Assembly (NCBI RefSeq): GCF_945952365.1
Contig: NZ_CAMFHX010000004.1
Span: 1-64,000 of the forward strand
Direction of reading: 5' to 3'
From: an uncultured Cetobacterium sp.
Lineage (GTDB): Bacteria > Fusobacteriota > Fusobacteriia > Fusobacteriales > Fusobacteriaceae
DNA length: 64,000 nt
Below are positions 43,397-51,816 of this stretch, piece after piece (position 1 is the stretch's first letter; every line of letters starts with the position of its first letter). The notes beneath the pieces are model-generated. The model made no database searches, was not told the DNA's origin, and was given only the letters and a program-made list of their open reading frames with translations. Both the position numbers and the translations under genes were made by a program.

Positions 43397-44281
43397 ATGA
43401 AGTTTTTTTCTTTGAATAAAAAAAAGTATGCGACTTTAACTGTTAAGGAAAATAAATCAGAAAATAAAAAAGTTGAAGAAAAAGAGGAAAAAATAATAAA
43501 AAAGACTAAGATAACAGGTCTTTGGGAGAAATGCCCAGAATGTAATGAGATTATTTATAAAAACGATATTGAACAAAATTTACAAAAATGTCCACACTGT
43601 GACTATTATTTCTCAATGAGTGCTAAAGAAAGAGTTGCACTATTGATTGATGAGGATACGTTCCAAGAGATGGATAAAAATTTAGTTTCAGAAAATCCTT
43701 TAGATTTCCCAGGATATAAAGAGAAGTATGAGGCCGCAGTGGAAAAAACAGGAATGTTTGAGGGTGTAGTAGCAGGAATTGGGGATATTTTTGGAATAAA
43801 AGTAAGTATAGCTGTTATGGATTTTGACTTCTTAGGTGGAAGTATGGGATCGGTTGTTGGTGAAAAGATAACTAGAGCTATAGAAAGAGGAATTAAATTT
43901 AAAGTTCCTGTCGTAGTTGTATCTTCATCAGGAGGAGCTAGAATGCATGAAGGTATATTGTCGCTTATGCAGATGGCAAAGACGTCAGCGGCATTAGAAA
44001 GATTGAGAGCTGCAGGGCTACCATTTATCTCTATACCAGTTAATCCAACAACTGGTGGAGTAACAGCTTCGTTTGCTATGTTAGGGGATGTTATAATGAC
44101 AGAACCAGATGCTTTGATTGGATTTGCAGGTCAAAGAGTAATTGAACAAACTATAAAGCAAAAATTACCAAACGGGTTCCAAAGAAGTGAGTTCTTACAA
44201 GAGTGTGGAATGGTTGATGTAATTGTAAAAAGAGAGGATATGAAGAGAACTCTTCATAAAATTATAGATAATATAATCTAG
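43397..44281 (+). CDS. accD: Acetyl-CoA carboxylase carboxyltransferase subunit beta
   Basis: AccD, with AccA, transfers the carboxyl group from biotin to acetyl-CoA, giving malonyl-CoA for fatty acids. I choose ATG 43397, five bases after AGGAGG; an upstream ATG at 43376 lies before that site. The N-terminus has a charged stretch, then the zinc finger CPECNEIIYKNDIEQNLQKC region with CPHC. The crotonase-like core shows GGSMGSVVGEKITRAIE, VSSSGGARMHEG and NPTTGGVTASFAMLGD. At 294 residues it is standard. accA follows after 26 bases. Confidence 0.96.
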   Translation: MKFFSLNKKKYATLTVKENKSENKKVEEKEEKIIKKTKITGLWEKCPECNEIIYKNDIEQNLQKCPHCDYYFSMSAKERVALLIDEDTFQEMDKNLVSENPLDFPGYKEKYEAAVEKTGMFEGVVAGIGDIFGIKVSIAVMDFDFLGGSMGSVVGEKITRAIERGIKFKVPVVVVSSSGGARMHEGILSLMQMAKTSAALERLRAAGLPFISIPVNPTTGGVTASFAMLGDVIMTEPDALIGFAGQRVIEQTIKQKLPNGFQRSEFLQECGMVDVIVKREDMKRTLHKIIDNII

Positions 44282-44307
44282 AAATAGCTTGTTTATAGGA
44301 GAGTGTC

Positions 44308-45258
44308 ATGAAATTTAATAACGAAATTTTAGATTTAGAAACGAAAATATCGGAACTTAAAAATTTTTCAAGAGAGAAAAAAATTGATTTAAGCTTAGAG
44401 ATAGAAAAATTAACAAAACAAAGAGATGAATATTTAAAAACAGCATATGAAAGTTTAACAGATTGGGATAGAGTATCTATTGCTCGTCATCCAGAGAGAC
44501 CGTATACTTTAGACTATATAAAAAATATGACTACAGATTTTATTGAACTCCACGGTGATAGACTGTGTAAAGATGATCCAGCAATTGTTGGAGGTCTTTG
44601 TAAAATAGATGGTAAAAAAGTGATGATTATTGGTCATCAAAAAGGAAGAGGTATAGAGGAAAATCTACATAGAAACTTTGGAATGGCTAGTCCTGAAGGT
44701 TATAGAAAAGCTTTAAGACTATTTAGAATGGCTGAAAGATTTTCAATTCCTGTAGTAAACTTGATAGATACAGCAGGAGCTTACCCAGGAATAGAGGCTG
44801 AAAAGCATGGTCAAGGTGAAGCCATAGCTAGAAACTTATTAGAGATGGCAGGAATAAAAACTCCAATAATCTCAGTAGTTATAGGAGAGGGTGGATCAGG
44901 AGGAGCATTAGCTTTAGGAGTAGCAGACAAGGTTTATATGTTAGAGAATTCGGTTTACTCTGTTATATCTCCAGAAGGGTGTGCAGCAATTTTATACAAA
45001 GATTCATCTAAAACATCAGAGGCAGCAAATAATCTAAAAATATCAGGTAAAAGTTTACAAAGTTTAGGTATAATTGACGGTATTATAAAAGAACCATTAG
45101 GTGGGGCTCACAGAGATTATAAGTGTGCAGCAAATGACCTTAAAAGTGTTATTTTGTCATCACTTTCAGAGTTATCTAAATTAGATGTAGATACTTTACT
45201 AAAAAATAGATATAATAAGTTTAGAAAAATGGGAAGTTTTATAGAGAAAACAATCTAA
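44308..45258 (+). CDS. accA: Acetyl-CoA carboxylase carboxyltransferase subunit alpha
   Basis: AccA is the partner of AccD. The 316-residue product begins with a coiled segment (EILDLETKISELKNF), then WDRVSIARHPERPYTLDYI, ELHGDRLCKDDPAIVGGL, NFGMASPEGYRKALRL, NLIDTAGAYPGIEAEKHGQ and VIGEGGSGGALALGVAD, all signatures of AccA. The order accD-accA without accB or accC means biotin carrier and carboxylase are encoded elsewhere. It has a GGAGAG site and is followed by pfkA after 34 bases. Confidence 0.97.
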   Translation: MKFNNEILDLETKISELKNFSREKKIDLSLEIEKLTKQRDEYLKTAYESLTDWDRVSIARHPERPYTLDYIKNMTTDFIELHGDRLCKDDPAIVGGLCKIDGKKVMIIGHQKGRGIEENLHRNFGMASPEGYRKALRLFRMAERFSIPVVNLIDTAGAYPGIEAEKHGQGEAIARNLLEMAGIKTPIISVVIGEGGSGGALALGVADKVYMLENSVYSVISPEGCAAILYKDSSKTSEAANNLKISGKSLQSLGIIDGIIKEPLGGAHRDYKCAANDLKSVILSSLSELSKLDVDTLLKNRYNKFRKMGSFIEKTI

Positions 45259-45292
45259 ATTTTAATAGAAAGTGTCGGAGGTGCGAGTCTTT

Positions 45293-46258
45293 ATGAAAAG
45301 AATAGCGGTTTTAACAAGTGGAGGAGATGCTCCAGGAATGAATGCTGCAGTAAGAGCTGTAGCTAAGGTAGCTTTAGCAAAAGGAATGGAAGTATTCGGG
45401 GTAAAAAGAGGATACTTAGGTATGTTACACGATGAGATATTCCAAATGAATGGAAGCCATGTGTCAGGAATAATTGATAGAGGTGGTACGGTTCTTTTAA
45501 CTGCTAGATGTTTAGAGTTCAAAGATCCAAAGTTTAGAGCTATAGCTGCAGAAAACTTAAAGAAAAGAGGAATTGAAGGGCTAGTAGTAGTAGGAGGAGA
45601 CGGTTCTTATAGAGGAGCGGATTTACTATCTAAAGAGCACGGATTTAAAGTTGTAGGATTACCTGGAACAATAGATAACGATATAATAGGAACAGATTAT
45701 ACAATAGGATTTGATACTTGTTTAAATACAATATTAGATGCTATATCAAAATTAAGAGATACAGCAACTTCTCACGAAAGAACAATCTTAATGGAAGTTA
45801 TGGGAAGACATGCAGGAGATTTAGCTCTTCATGCAACATTAGCAGGTGGAGGAGATGGAGTTTTAATTCCAGAAATCGACGAGCCAATTGAAATGCTAGC
45901 TTACCAAATTAAAGAGAGAAGAAGACAAGGAAAACTTCATGATATAGTACTTATAGCTGAAGGTGTTGGAAGCGTTCTTGAGATTGAAAAGCAATTAAAA
46001 GAAAAAGTAACAACTGAGGTTAGAAGTGTGGTTTTAGCTCACGTTCAAAGAGGTGGAACTCCATCAGGATTTGATAGAGTACTAGCAACTAAGATGGGAG
46101 CAAAAGCAGTTGAACTTCTTGAAAATGGAGAGGGTGGAGTAATGGTTGGAATTGAAAGCAACGAATTAGTAACTCACCCAATATCATTTGCTTGGGAAGG
46201 AAAAAGAAAGTACGATATTACTAAAGATTATGAATTAGCATTAACACTTTGTAAATAG
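45293..46258 (+). CDS. pfkA: ATP-dependent 6-phosphofructokinase
   Basis: PfkA commits fructose 6-phosphate to glycolysis. The start is ATG 45293, nine bases after GGAGGTG; the GTG at 45272 lies before that site. The 321-residue protein has IAVLTSGGDAPGMNAAVRAV, VVGGDGSYRGADLL with the ATP-type Gly after GGD, LPGTIDNDIIGTDYTIGFDT with the catalytic Asp, VMGRHAGDLAL, and AHVQRGGTPSGFDR. GGDGS with Gly supports use of ATP rather than pyrophosphate. The next small gene follows after 16 bases. Confidence 0.97.
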   Translation: MKRIAVLTSGGDAPGMNAAVRAVAKVALAKGMEVFGVKRGYLGMLHDEIFQMNGSHVSGIIDRGGTVLLTARCLEFKDPKFRAIAAENLKKRGIEGLVVVGGDGSYRGADLLSKEHGFKVVGLPGTIDNDIIGTDYTIGFDTCLNTILDAISKLRDTATSHERTILMEVMGRHAGDLALHATLAGGGDGVLIPEIDEPIEMLAYQIKERRRQGKLHDIVLIAEGVGSVLEIEKQLKEKVTTEVRSVVLAHVQRGGTPSGFDRVLATKMGAKAVELLENGEGGVMVGIESNELVTHPISFAWEGKRKYDITKDYELALTLCK

Positions 46259-46274
46259 GAGCTGGTGAAAAGTT

Positions 46275-46595
46275 ATGATTACAGTTTTAGATGTTGTTAG
46301 AAAAGAAAGAAGAAAAAATAAAATAAAAAGAGAGATTGAAGATAACGATAGAAAAGTTAGAGATAACAGAAAAAGAGTAGATCTTCTATCAAACTTAAAA
46401 GAATACTTAAAGCCTGGAATGAGTTATGCTGAGATTCTTGACATAATTGAAAACATGAAGGGTGACTACGAGGATAGAGTAGATGATTATATCATAAAAA
46501 ATGCAGAGTTAGGAAAAGAAAGAAGAGAAATTTCTAAGAGCATTAAAGAGATTACAAGATCATTAGCTCAAAAGACTACAGTAGAAAAAAAGTAG
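46275..46595 (+). CDS. Small charged coiled-coil protein, unknown function
   Basis: The 106-residue product is not recognised. It is mostly predicted helix, rich in Lys, Arg, Glu and Asp, with heptad-like stretches at about residues 8-45 and 65-95, joined by a short [14 protein letters not shown] turn. It has no signal peptide, membrane segment or cysteine. It has a GGAGCTGG site and sits between pfkA and recR with gaps of 16 and 12 bases, so it is translated from the same mRNA. Confidence 0.7.
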   Translation: MITVLDVVRKERRKNKIKREIEDNDRKVRDNRKRVDLLSNLKEYLKPGMSYAEILDIIENMKGDYEDRVDDYIIKNAELGKERREISKSIKEITRSLAQKTTVEKK

Positions 46596-46607
46596 TAAGG
46601 AGTTTAG

Positions 46608-47201
46608 ATGGCAACTAAGTCATTAGAGATATTAATTGATGAGTTTAATAGATTACCTGGAATCGGGAGAAAAAGTGCTGTAAGATTAGCATTTCATGTT
46701 TTAGAGATGAGTGACGTTGAAGTTGAAAGATTTTCTAAAGCTTTAAAGGATGTAAAGGAAACTGTTAAAAAATGCTCAGTATGTGGAAATTTTAGTGAAA
46801 ATGAGATGTGTGATATCTGTAGAGATGAGTTTAGGGAAAAAGATGTTATCTGTGTTGTAGAGGATAGTAGAGATATTATTCCTTTAGAAAAAACAAAGAG
46901 ATATAAAGGAACATACCATGTTTTAAATGGAAAAATTGATCCTTTAAATGGGATGACACCTGATAAACTAAATTTAAAATCTTTATTAGAGAGAGTAGCA
47001 AAAGATGAGATAAAAGAGGTTATTCTAGCTCTGAATCCAGATTTAGAGGGAGAGACAACTGCACTTTATTTAACTAAGCTATTAAAGCCATTTGGTGTAA
47101 AAATAACTAAAATAGCAAGTGGAATTCCTATGGGAGGAAATATAGAGTTTGCTGATGTAGCAACGATATCACGAGCCCTAGATGGAAGACAAGAGATATA
47201 A
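46608..47201 (+). CDS. recR: Recombination protein RecR
   Basis: RecR works with RecF and RecO to load RecA at gaps. The 197-residue product has the helix-hairpin-helix FNRLPGIGRKSAVRLAFH at the start, a C4 zinc finger (CSVCGNFSENEMCDIC, residues about 57-72), and a Toprim domain with VVEDSRDI, YHVLNGKIDPLNGMTP and LNPDLEGETTALYL. The C-terminus has ASGIPMGGNIEFADVATISRA, the usual RecR ending. It has an AAGGAG site. A bidirectional terminator begins at the stop codon. Confidence 0.97.
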   Translation: MATKSLEILIDEFNRLPGIGRKSAVRLAFHVLEMSDVEVERFSKALKDVKETVKKCSVCGNFSENEMCDICRDEFREKDVICVVEDSRDIIPLEKTKRYKGTYHVLNGKIDPLNGMTPDKLNLKSLLERVAKDEIKEVILALNPDLEGETTALYLTKLLKPFGVKITKIASGIPMGGNIEFADVATISRALDGRQEI

Positions 47202-47228
47202 AAAAGTCGGTTTATACCGACTTTTTTT
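47201..47228 (+). terminator. Bidirectional terminator between recR and the aminotransferase gene
   Basis: AAAAAGTCGG (47201-47210), loop TTTATA, CCGACTTTTT (47217-47226) form a 10-bp stem, with T and A runs on both sides serving both converging genes. Confidence 0.9.
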
Positions 47229-47232
47229 GTAA

Positions 47233-48342
47233 TTATTTTAAATCTATAATAGCTTTTTCTAAGCAATCAAGAGTAAAACGAACTCTATCTTCACGAGCAT
47301 TTTCACCCATATGTCCAATTCTGATAACTTTACCAGCTAAAGGTCCGTAAGAACCTGAAAGTAAGATGTTATATTTAGTTCTTAAATGAACTAAAAGGTC
47401 TTCAGCTCTAATTCCTTCTGGAGGATAGAAAGCTGTAACTGTTGGAGAGAAATTGTCTTCTAGATATAAAGTACACCCGATATCTTTTAGTCTTTGAATA
47501 CAAAGATCTCTCATCTCTTCGTGTCTATCGAAAGTTCTATAAAGAGTTTCTGATAAAAGATTATCAATTGCAGTTCCTAAACTTATAATATCACTTGCAG
47601 GCATAGTGTATGGGAAAGATTTTTTCTCTTCGATATTTTTCCAATGTAAAAGGTTACAATAGAAAGATGGGATAACAGTACTTCTATTTTCCATGGCTTT
47701 CCAAGCATCATCACTAACAGCAACAATAGTTAATCCTGGTGCTGCTGAGAAAACTTTTTGAGATGCAGAAAGAGCGATATCTACACCCCATTCATCCATT
47801 CTAAAATCTACTCCACCAAGGGCAGCAACAGTGTCTACAACAGTTAAAATTCCTTTTGATTTTAGTAGCTGACAAACAGGTCCAATATCATTTAAAAGGC
47901 CACTAGGTGTGTCACAGTGAATAACTGTAGCATATTTAAAATTAGAGTCTTTTTCTAAGAAAGATTTTAGACTTTCTAAATCTATAGATTTTTTCCAACT
48001 TGATTCAAAAATTGTAACTTCTCCACCGTAAGGTTCGATTAATTCTTTAAAACCTTCGCCGAAAAATCCATTAGATATAACAAGAACTCTATCTCCCTTT
48101 TCAGTTAGAGATGCACACGCAGCGTCAAGTCCAAGCATTCCTTCTCCGCTCATAATAAGAATTTTAGATTCTTCAGAACCGATAAAGTTTCTAAGTCTAT
48201 GACAAACGAATTTATAATAGCTTAAAAAATCTGGATCAAGATCGGGGTTACCAAAAACTTTACTTCTAGCATGTAAAGCGTTTCCAGAAACAGTTGTAGG
48301 TCCAGCTGTCATCATAAGGTAGTTAGGTCTGTAAAATAGCAT
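47233..48342 (-). CDS. Class V aminotransferase (alanine-glyoxylate / serine-pyruvate type)
   Basis: The 369-residue PLP enzyme has MTAGPTTVSGNALHA near the start (the usual PGPT region), ILIMSGEGMLGLDAACASL, HCDTPSGLLNDI, VVDTVAALGGVDFRMDEWGVD with the PLP aspartate, and LSASQKVFSAAPGLTIVAVSD with the Schiff-base lysine in SASQK. It ends GKVIRIGHMGENA, typical of the AGT/SPT group. The same fold includes phosphonate and ureidoglycine aminotransferases, but no phosphonate or purine genes are nearby. An AGGAGG site precedes the ATG. The promoter has TATAAT at 48385-48380 on the minus strand. Confidence 0.85.
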   Translation of the reverse strand: MLFYRPNYLMMTAGPTTVSGNALHARSKVFGNPDLDPDFLSYYKFVCHRLRNFIGSEESKILIMSGEGMLGLDAACASLTEKGDRVLVISNGFFGEGFKELIEPYGGEVTIFESSWKKSIDLESLKSFLEKDSNFKYATVIHCDTPSGLLNDIGPVCQLLKSKGILTVVDTVAALGGVDFRMDEWGVDIALSASQKVFSAAPGLTIVAVSDDAWKAMENRSTVIPSFYCNLLHWKNIEEKKSFPYTMPASDIISLGTAIDNLLSETLYRTFDRHEEMRDLCIQRLKDIGCTLYLEDNFSPTVTAFYPPEGIRAEDLLVHLRTKYNILLSGSYGPLAGKVIRIGHMGENAREDRVRFTLDCLEKAIIDLK

Positions 48343-48460
48343 TTAAAAAATCCTCCTTTAACTAATTATATTTTATATTATTATACCGAAAAAGCAGAAA
48401 AAAATCTATTAGAATCAAAAAAACTAAAAACTAGTTGTAAAGTCACACTTTAATTTAGTT

Positions 48461-48551
48461 GTGCACTTATTAATAAATATTGCAATTTTATATCATTGGT
48501 GCTACTATAATTCTATGTAATTATAAAGAAAACTTATTTTTAAATGTGCAC
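48461..48551 (+). promoter_or_regulatory. Promoter with flanking GTGCAC palindromes upstream of the CcpN-like gene
   Basis: A perfect TATAAT lies at 48506-48511 with a weak -35. GTGCAC occurs at 48461-48466 and 48546-48551, 85 bases apart (about eight helical turns). The flanks are similar when the second copy is read in reverse (TTTAGTTGTGCACTT versus AATTTGTGCACATTT). The second copy lies 20 bases before the start codon. They are candidate autoregulatory operators. Confidence 0.5.
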
Positions 48552-48571
48552 AAATTAAAAAAGGAGTTAAT

Positions 48572-49207
48572 ATGCAGTTAACAGAAAGACAAAAAGAGAT
48601 TGTAGAAATAATTAAAAAACATGGTCCAATAACAGGAGACGAAATAGCAAAGATGATATACATAACTAGATCGGCTCTAAGAACAGATTTTTCAATTTTA
48701 AGAAAAGTATCAATAATAAAATCAAAACAGAAAGTTGGATATACTTATAATGAAGCTTTTGTAGAATCAAATAATAAAACTTTGGTAAAGCATATCATGA
48801 GTATGCCTATAACAATTGATGAAAGTTATTCGGTATATAAAACAGTACTACTGATGTTTGAAAAAGATATCGGAACAATTTTCATAACTAAGGATGGGAA
48901 CCTTGCAGGAATTGTATCGAGAAAAGATTTGCTTAGAATTGCTATTGGGAAAAGGGATATTGAGCAGATACCTATAAATCTTATAATGACAAGAATGCCA
49001 AATATAGTTTTTGCAACAGAGGATGAGACAATTGAAAGTTGTGTAAAAAAAATAATAGAGCATCAGATAGATTCAGTACCTGTAGTTAGAATAACTGAAA
49101 AAAATAGTAAAGAAAGCTATAAAGTAGTTGGGAGATTTACTAAAACTAATGTTAGTAAATTACTACTTGATATAGTTGGAAATCAAAATAAAGAGAAAAG
49201 TGAGTAG
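48572..49207 (+). CDS. CcpN-like transcriptional regulator (HTH plus two CBS domains)
   Basis: In Bacillus CcpN represses gluconeogenic genes on glycolytic carbon. The 211-residue product fits: an N-terminal winged helix (LTERQKEIVEIIKKHGPITGDEI and ITRSALRTDFSILRKV, within residues 2-50) and two CBS domains at about 70-135 and 140-205 (FITKDGNLAGIVSRKDLLRI; DSVPVVRI and VVGRFTKTNV), which likely sense adenine nucleotides. Immediately downstream are pyruvate phosphate dikinase and fructose-1,6-bisphosphatase, both gluconeogenic, which strongly supports the role. It has an AAAGGAG site. Confidence 0.87.
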   Translation: MQLTERQKEIVEIIKKHGPITGDEIAKMIYITRSALRTDFSILRKVSIIKSKQKVGYTYNEAFVESNNKTLVKHIMSMPITIDESYSVYKTVLLMFEKDIGTIFITKDGNLAGIVSRKDLLRIAIGKRDIEQIPINLIMTRMPNIVFATEDETIESCVKKIIEHQIDSVPVVRITEKNSKESYKVVGRFTKTNVSKLLLDIVGNQNKEKSE

Positions 49208-49244
49208 TTCAGTAAAATAAATTAGAAAATACAGGAGAGAGAAT

Positions 49245-51815
49245 ATGAAAAATATTTACTTATTCAGTGAGGGAAACGGTTTAGGAAAATTGATACTAGG
49301 TGGAAAGGGAGCCAACTTAGTTGAGATGAAAAGAATAGGATTACCTATTCCAAATGGAATGGTAGTTACAACAACAGCTTGTAAAAACTATTTCGAAAGT
49401 AAAAATTCTTTATCAAGAGAGATGATAGAGGAGATTGATGTAGCGATAGAAAAGCTTCAAAAGGAAACTAAAAAGAGTTTTGAGGGAGAAAACTCTTTAT
49501 TAGTTTCGGTGAGATCAGGAGCACCAGTTTCAATGCCAGGAATGATGGATACAATATTAAATTTAGGATTGAATGATATTGCTGTTCAAAGATTGATTCA
49601 AAAGACAAAAAATGAAAAATTTGTTTATGAAATTTATTTAAGATTTATTGAGATGTTTAGTGAAATTGTAAAAGGGATTCCAAGAGAGAAATTTGTAAAA
49701 GTTAAGAAGTTTTCAAATGGAAAATCAGAAAAAGAGATAGTTGAGATATTTAAAAATATATATTGGATAGAAACAGGGGAGTTTTTTCCAGAAAATCCAA
49801 AAGAACAGATAAAAATGGCAATAGAATCTATATTTAACTCTTGGAATAATGAAAGAGCAAAAATATACAGACAACTTCAAGGGATTGATGAGAGTATGGG
49901 AACTGCTGTTGTTATTCAAGAGATGGTATTTGGAAACTATAATGAACTTTCAGGAACAGGGGTTGCATTTACTAGAAATCCATCAACAGGAGAGAATTTG
50001 CTATTTGGAGAGTATTTACTAGAAGCTCAAGGTGAGGATATCGTAGCTGGTATACGAACTCCAAACTCTATTCAAAGTATGAGAAATCAACTACCAAAAA
50101 TATATGATGAGTTTTCAGAGATTGGAAAACTTTTAGAGAATCACTATGGAGATATGCAAGATATCGAATTTACAATAGAAAATGGAAAACTTTTTATTCT
50201 TCAAACGAGAAGTGGAAAAAGATCGCCGAATGCAGCTGTAAAAATAGCTGTAGATATGGTGAAAGAAGGAGTCATAACAAAAGATAAAGCCATTATGATG
50301 ATAGATACAGAGCTTTTGCCTCAAGTTTTTAATGGAACTTTTGAGGAAAGTGATTTAGCAGGAAAAAAGCTTCTAGGGAAAGGGTTACCGGGTTCAGCAG
50401 GGGTTGCAGTAGGAAAAGTAGCTCTTTCCACAGATATGGTGAAAGAAGGAGAATCTGTAATTTTAGTAAGAGTGGAAACATCGCCAGAAGATATCAAAGG
50501 CATGAGTTTAGCAAAAGGGATAGTAACAGTTAAAGGTGGAGCGACATCTCATGGAGCTGTAGTAGCTAGAGGAATGGGGAAATGTTGTGTAACTGGATGT
50601 GAAAGCATAAAAATAGATTGTAGCGAAAAATTCTTTCATATAAATGAAGAGAAAATTTATGAAGGGGATATCATATCAATCAATGGGTACAACGGTGAGA
50701 TTTATAAAGGTGAAGTTAAACTGAAAAAAGGTGAGATAAGTGAAGAGCTAAAAGAGCTTCTTGAATGGTGCAAAGAGTTTAAAAAATTAGAGATTAGAAT
50801 GAATGCAGATACACCAAGTGATGTACTTGTAGGAAGAGAGTTTGGTGCTGAAGGGATAGGACTTTGTAGAACAGAGCATATGTTTTTTGAAGATGAAAAG
50901 ATTTGGAGTGTTAGAGAGATGATAATAGCTAATACAAAAGAGGAGAGAGAAAAAGCTTTAGAAAAACTTTTGAAACTTCAGAAGATAGATTTTAAAAATA
51001 TGCTTCACAAAATGGATGGAATGCCTATGAATATTAGACTTTTAGATCCACCTTTCCATGAGTTTTTACCTAAAAATGAAAAAGATATAAATAAACTGGC
51101 TCAGCAGTTAAAGAAAACATCTTTAGAAATAGGTACTAGAATAAAAGAGTTGAAAGAAGAAAACCCTATGCTAGGACACAGAGGATGTAGATTGGCAATA
51201 ACTTTCCCAGAGATATATGAGATGCAAGCAAGAGCTATAATAGAATCTGCAATTGAGTATGGATATGAGGGAAGTAGTTGTGAGATCGAGATTATGATTC
51301 CATTTATTGGTGGAATTAGTGAGTTTAAATATATAAAAGAGGGTATTTTAAAAGAGATTGAAAAAGTATTTAAAGAGAAGCAGAAAACGATATCTTATAA
51401 ATTAGGAACAATGATGGAACTTCCTAGAGCGTGTTTGATTGCAAATGAGATAGCTGAAGAGAGTGCATTCTTCTCATTTGGAACAAATGATTTAACTCAG
51501 ACAACGTATGGAATTTCAAGAGATGATTCAATAAAATTTATAGATCACTATAAGGCTAAAAATATAATGAAAAGAGATCCATTTCAATCGATAGATACTC
51601 GTGGAGTTGGAAAGCTTATAGAGTTGGCAAAAGAGTTAGGACAATCAGTGAAACCTGATATAAAAATAGGAGTTTGTGGAGAGCATGGTGGAGATCCAAA
51701 GAGCATTGAATATTTTAATGAGTTAGGGTTTAGTTATGTAAGTTGCTCGCCGTTTAGAGTTCCGATAGCTATAGTAGCTGCAGCTCAAAGTGCTATACAA
51801 AAAAGGATGGGATAG
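49245..51815 (+). CDS. ppdK: Pyruvate, phosphate dikinase
   Basis: PpdK interconverts pyruvate, ATP and phosphate with PEP, AMP and pyrophosphate. The 856-residue product has the ATP-grasp N-domain (LGGKGANLVEMKRIGLPIPNG, VSVRSGAPVSMPGMMDT, GTGVAFTRNPSTGEN), the swivelling histidine domain at about 420-440 with GGATSHGAVVARGMGKCCVTG, and the PEP-binding TIM barrel with GLCRTEHMFF, LGHRGCRL, SFGTNDLTQTTYG and CGEHGGDP. It is slightly shorter than usual (about 875). No regulatory PDRP kinase gene is adjacent. It lies between the CcpN-like gene and fbp. Confidence 0.97.
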   Translation: MKNIYLFSEGNGLGKLILGGKGANLVEMKRIGLPIPNGMVVTTTACKNYFESKNSLSREMIEEIDVAIEKLQKETKKSFEGENSLLVSVRSGAPVSMPGMMDTILNLGLNDIAVQRLIQKTKNEKFVYEIYLRFIEMFSEIVKGIPREKFVKVKKFSNGKSEKEIVEIFKNIYWIETGEFFPENPKEQIKMAIESIFNSWNNERAKIYRQLQGIDESMGTAVVIQEMVFGNYNELSGTGVAFTRNPSTGENLLFGEYLLEAQGEDIVAGIRTPNSIQSMRNQLPKIYDEFSEIGKLLENHYGDMQDIEFTIENGKLFILQTRSGKRSPNAAVKIAVDMVKEGVITKDKAIMMIDTELLPQVFNGTFEESDLAGKKLLGKGLPGSAGVAVGKVALSTDMVKEGESVILVRVETSPEDIKGMSLAKGIVTVKGGATSHGAVVARGMGKCCVTGCESIKIDCSEKFFHINEEKIYEGDIISINGYNGEIYKGEVKLKKGEISEELKELLEWCKEFKKLEIRMNADTPSDVLVGREFGAEGIGLCRTEHMFFEDEKIWSVREMIIANTKEEREKALEKLLKLQKIDFKNMLHKMDGMPMNIRLLDPPFHEFLPKNEKDINKLAQQLKKTSLEIGTRIKELKEENPMLGHRGCRLAITFPEIYEMQARAIIESAIEYGYEGSSCEIEIMIPFIGGISEFKYIKEGILKEIEKVFKEKQKTISYKLGTMMELPRACLIANEIAEESAFFSFGTNDLTQTTYGISRDDSIKFIDHYKAKNIMKRDPFQSIDTRGVGKLIELAKELGQSVKPDIKIGVCGEHGGDPKSIEYFNELGFSYVSCSPFRVPIAIVAAAQSAIQKRMG

Positions 51816-51816
51816 T

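Noticed and set aside
48461-48551. Known Bacillus CcpN operator sequence
   Set aside because: The GTGCAC palindromes do not fit the Bacillus CcpN motif as I remember it, so they are listed only as candidate sites.
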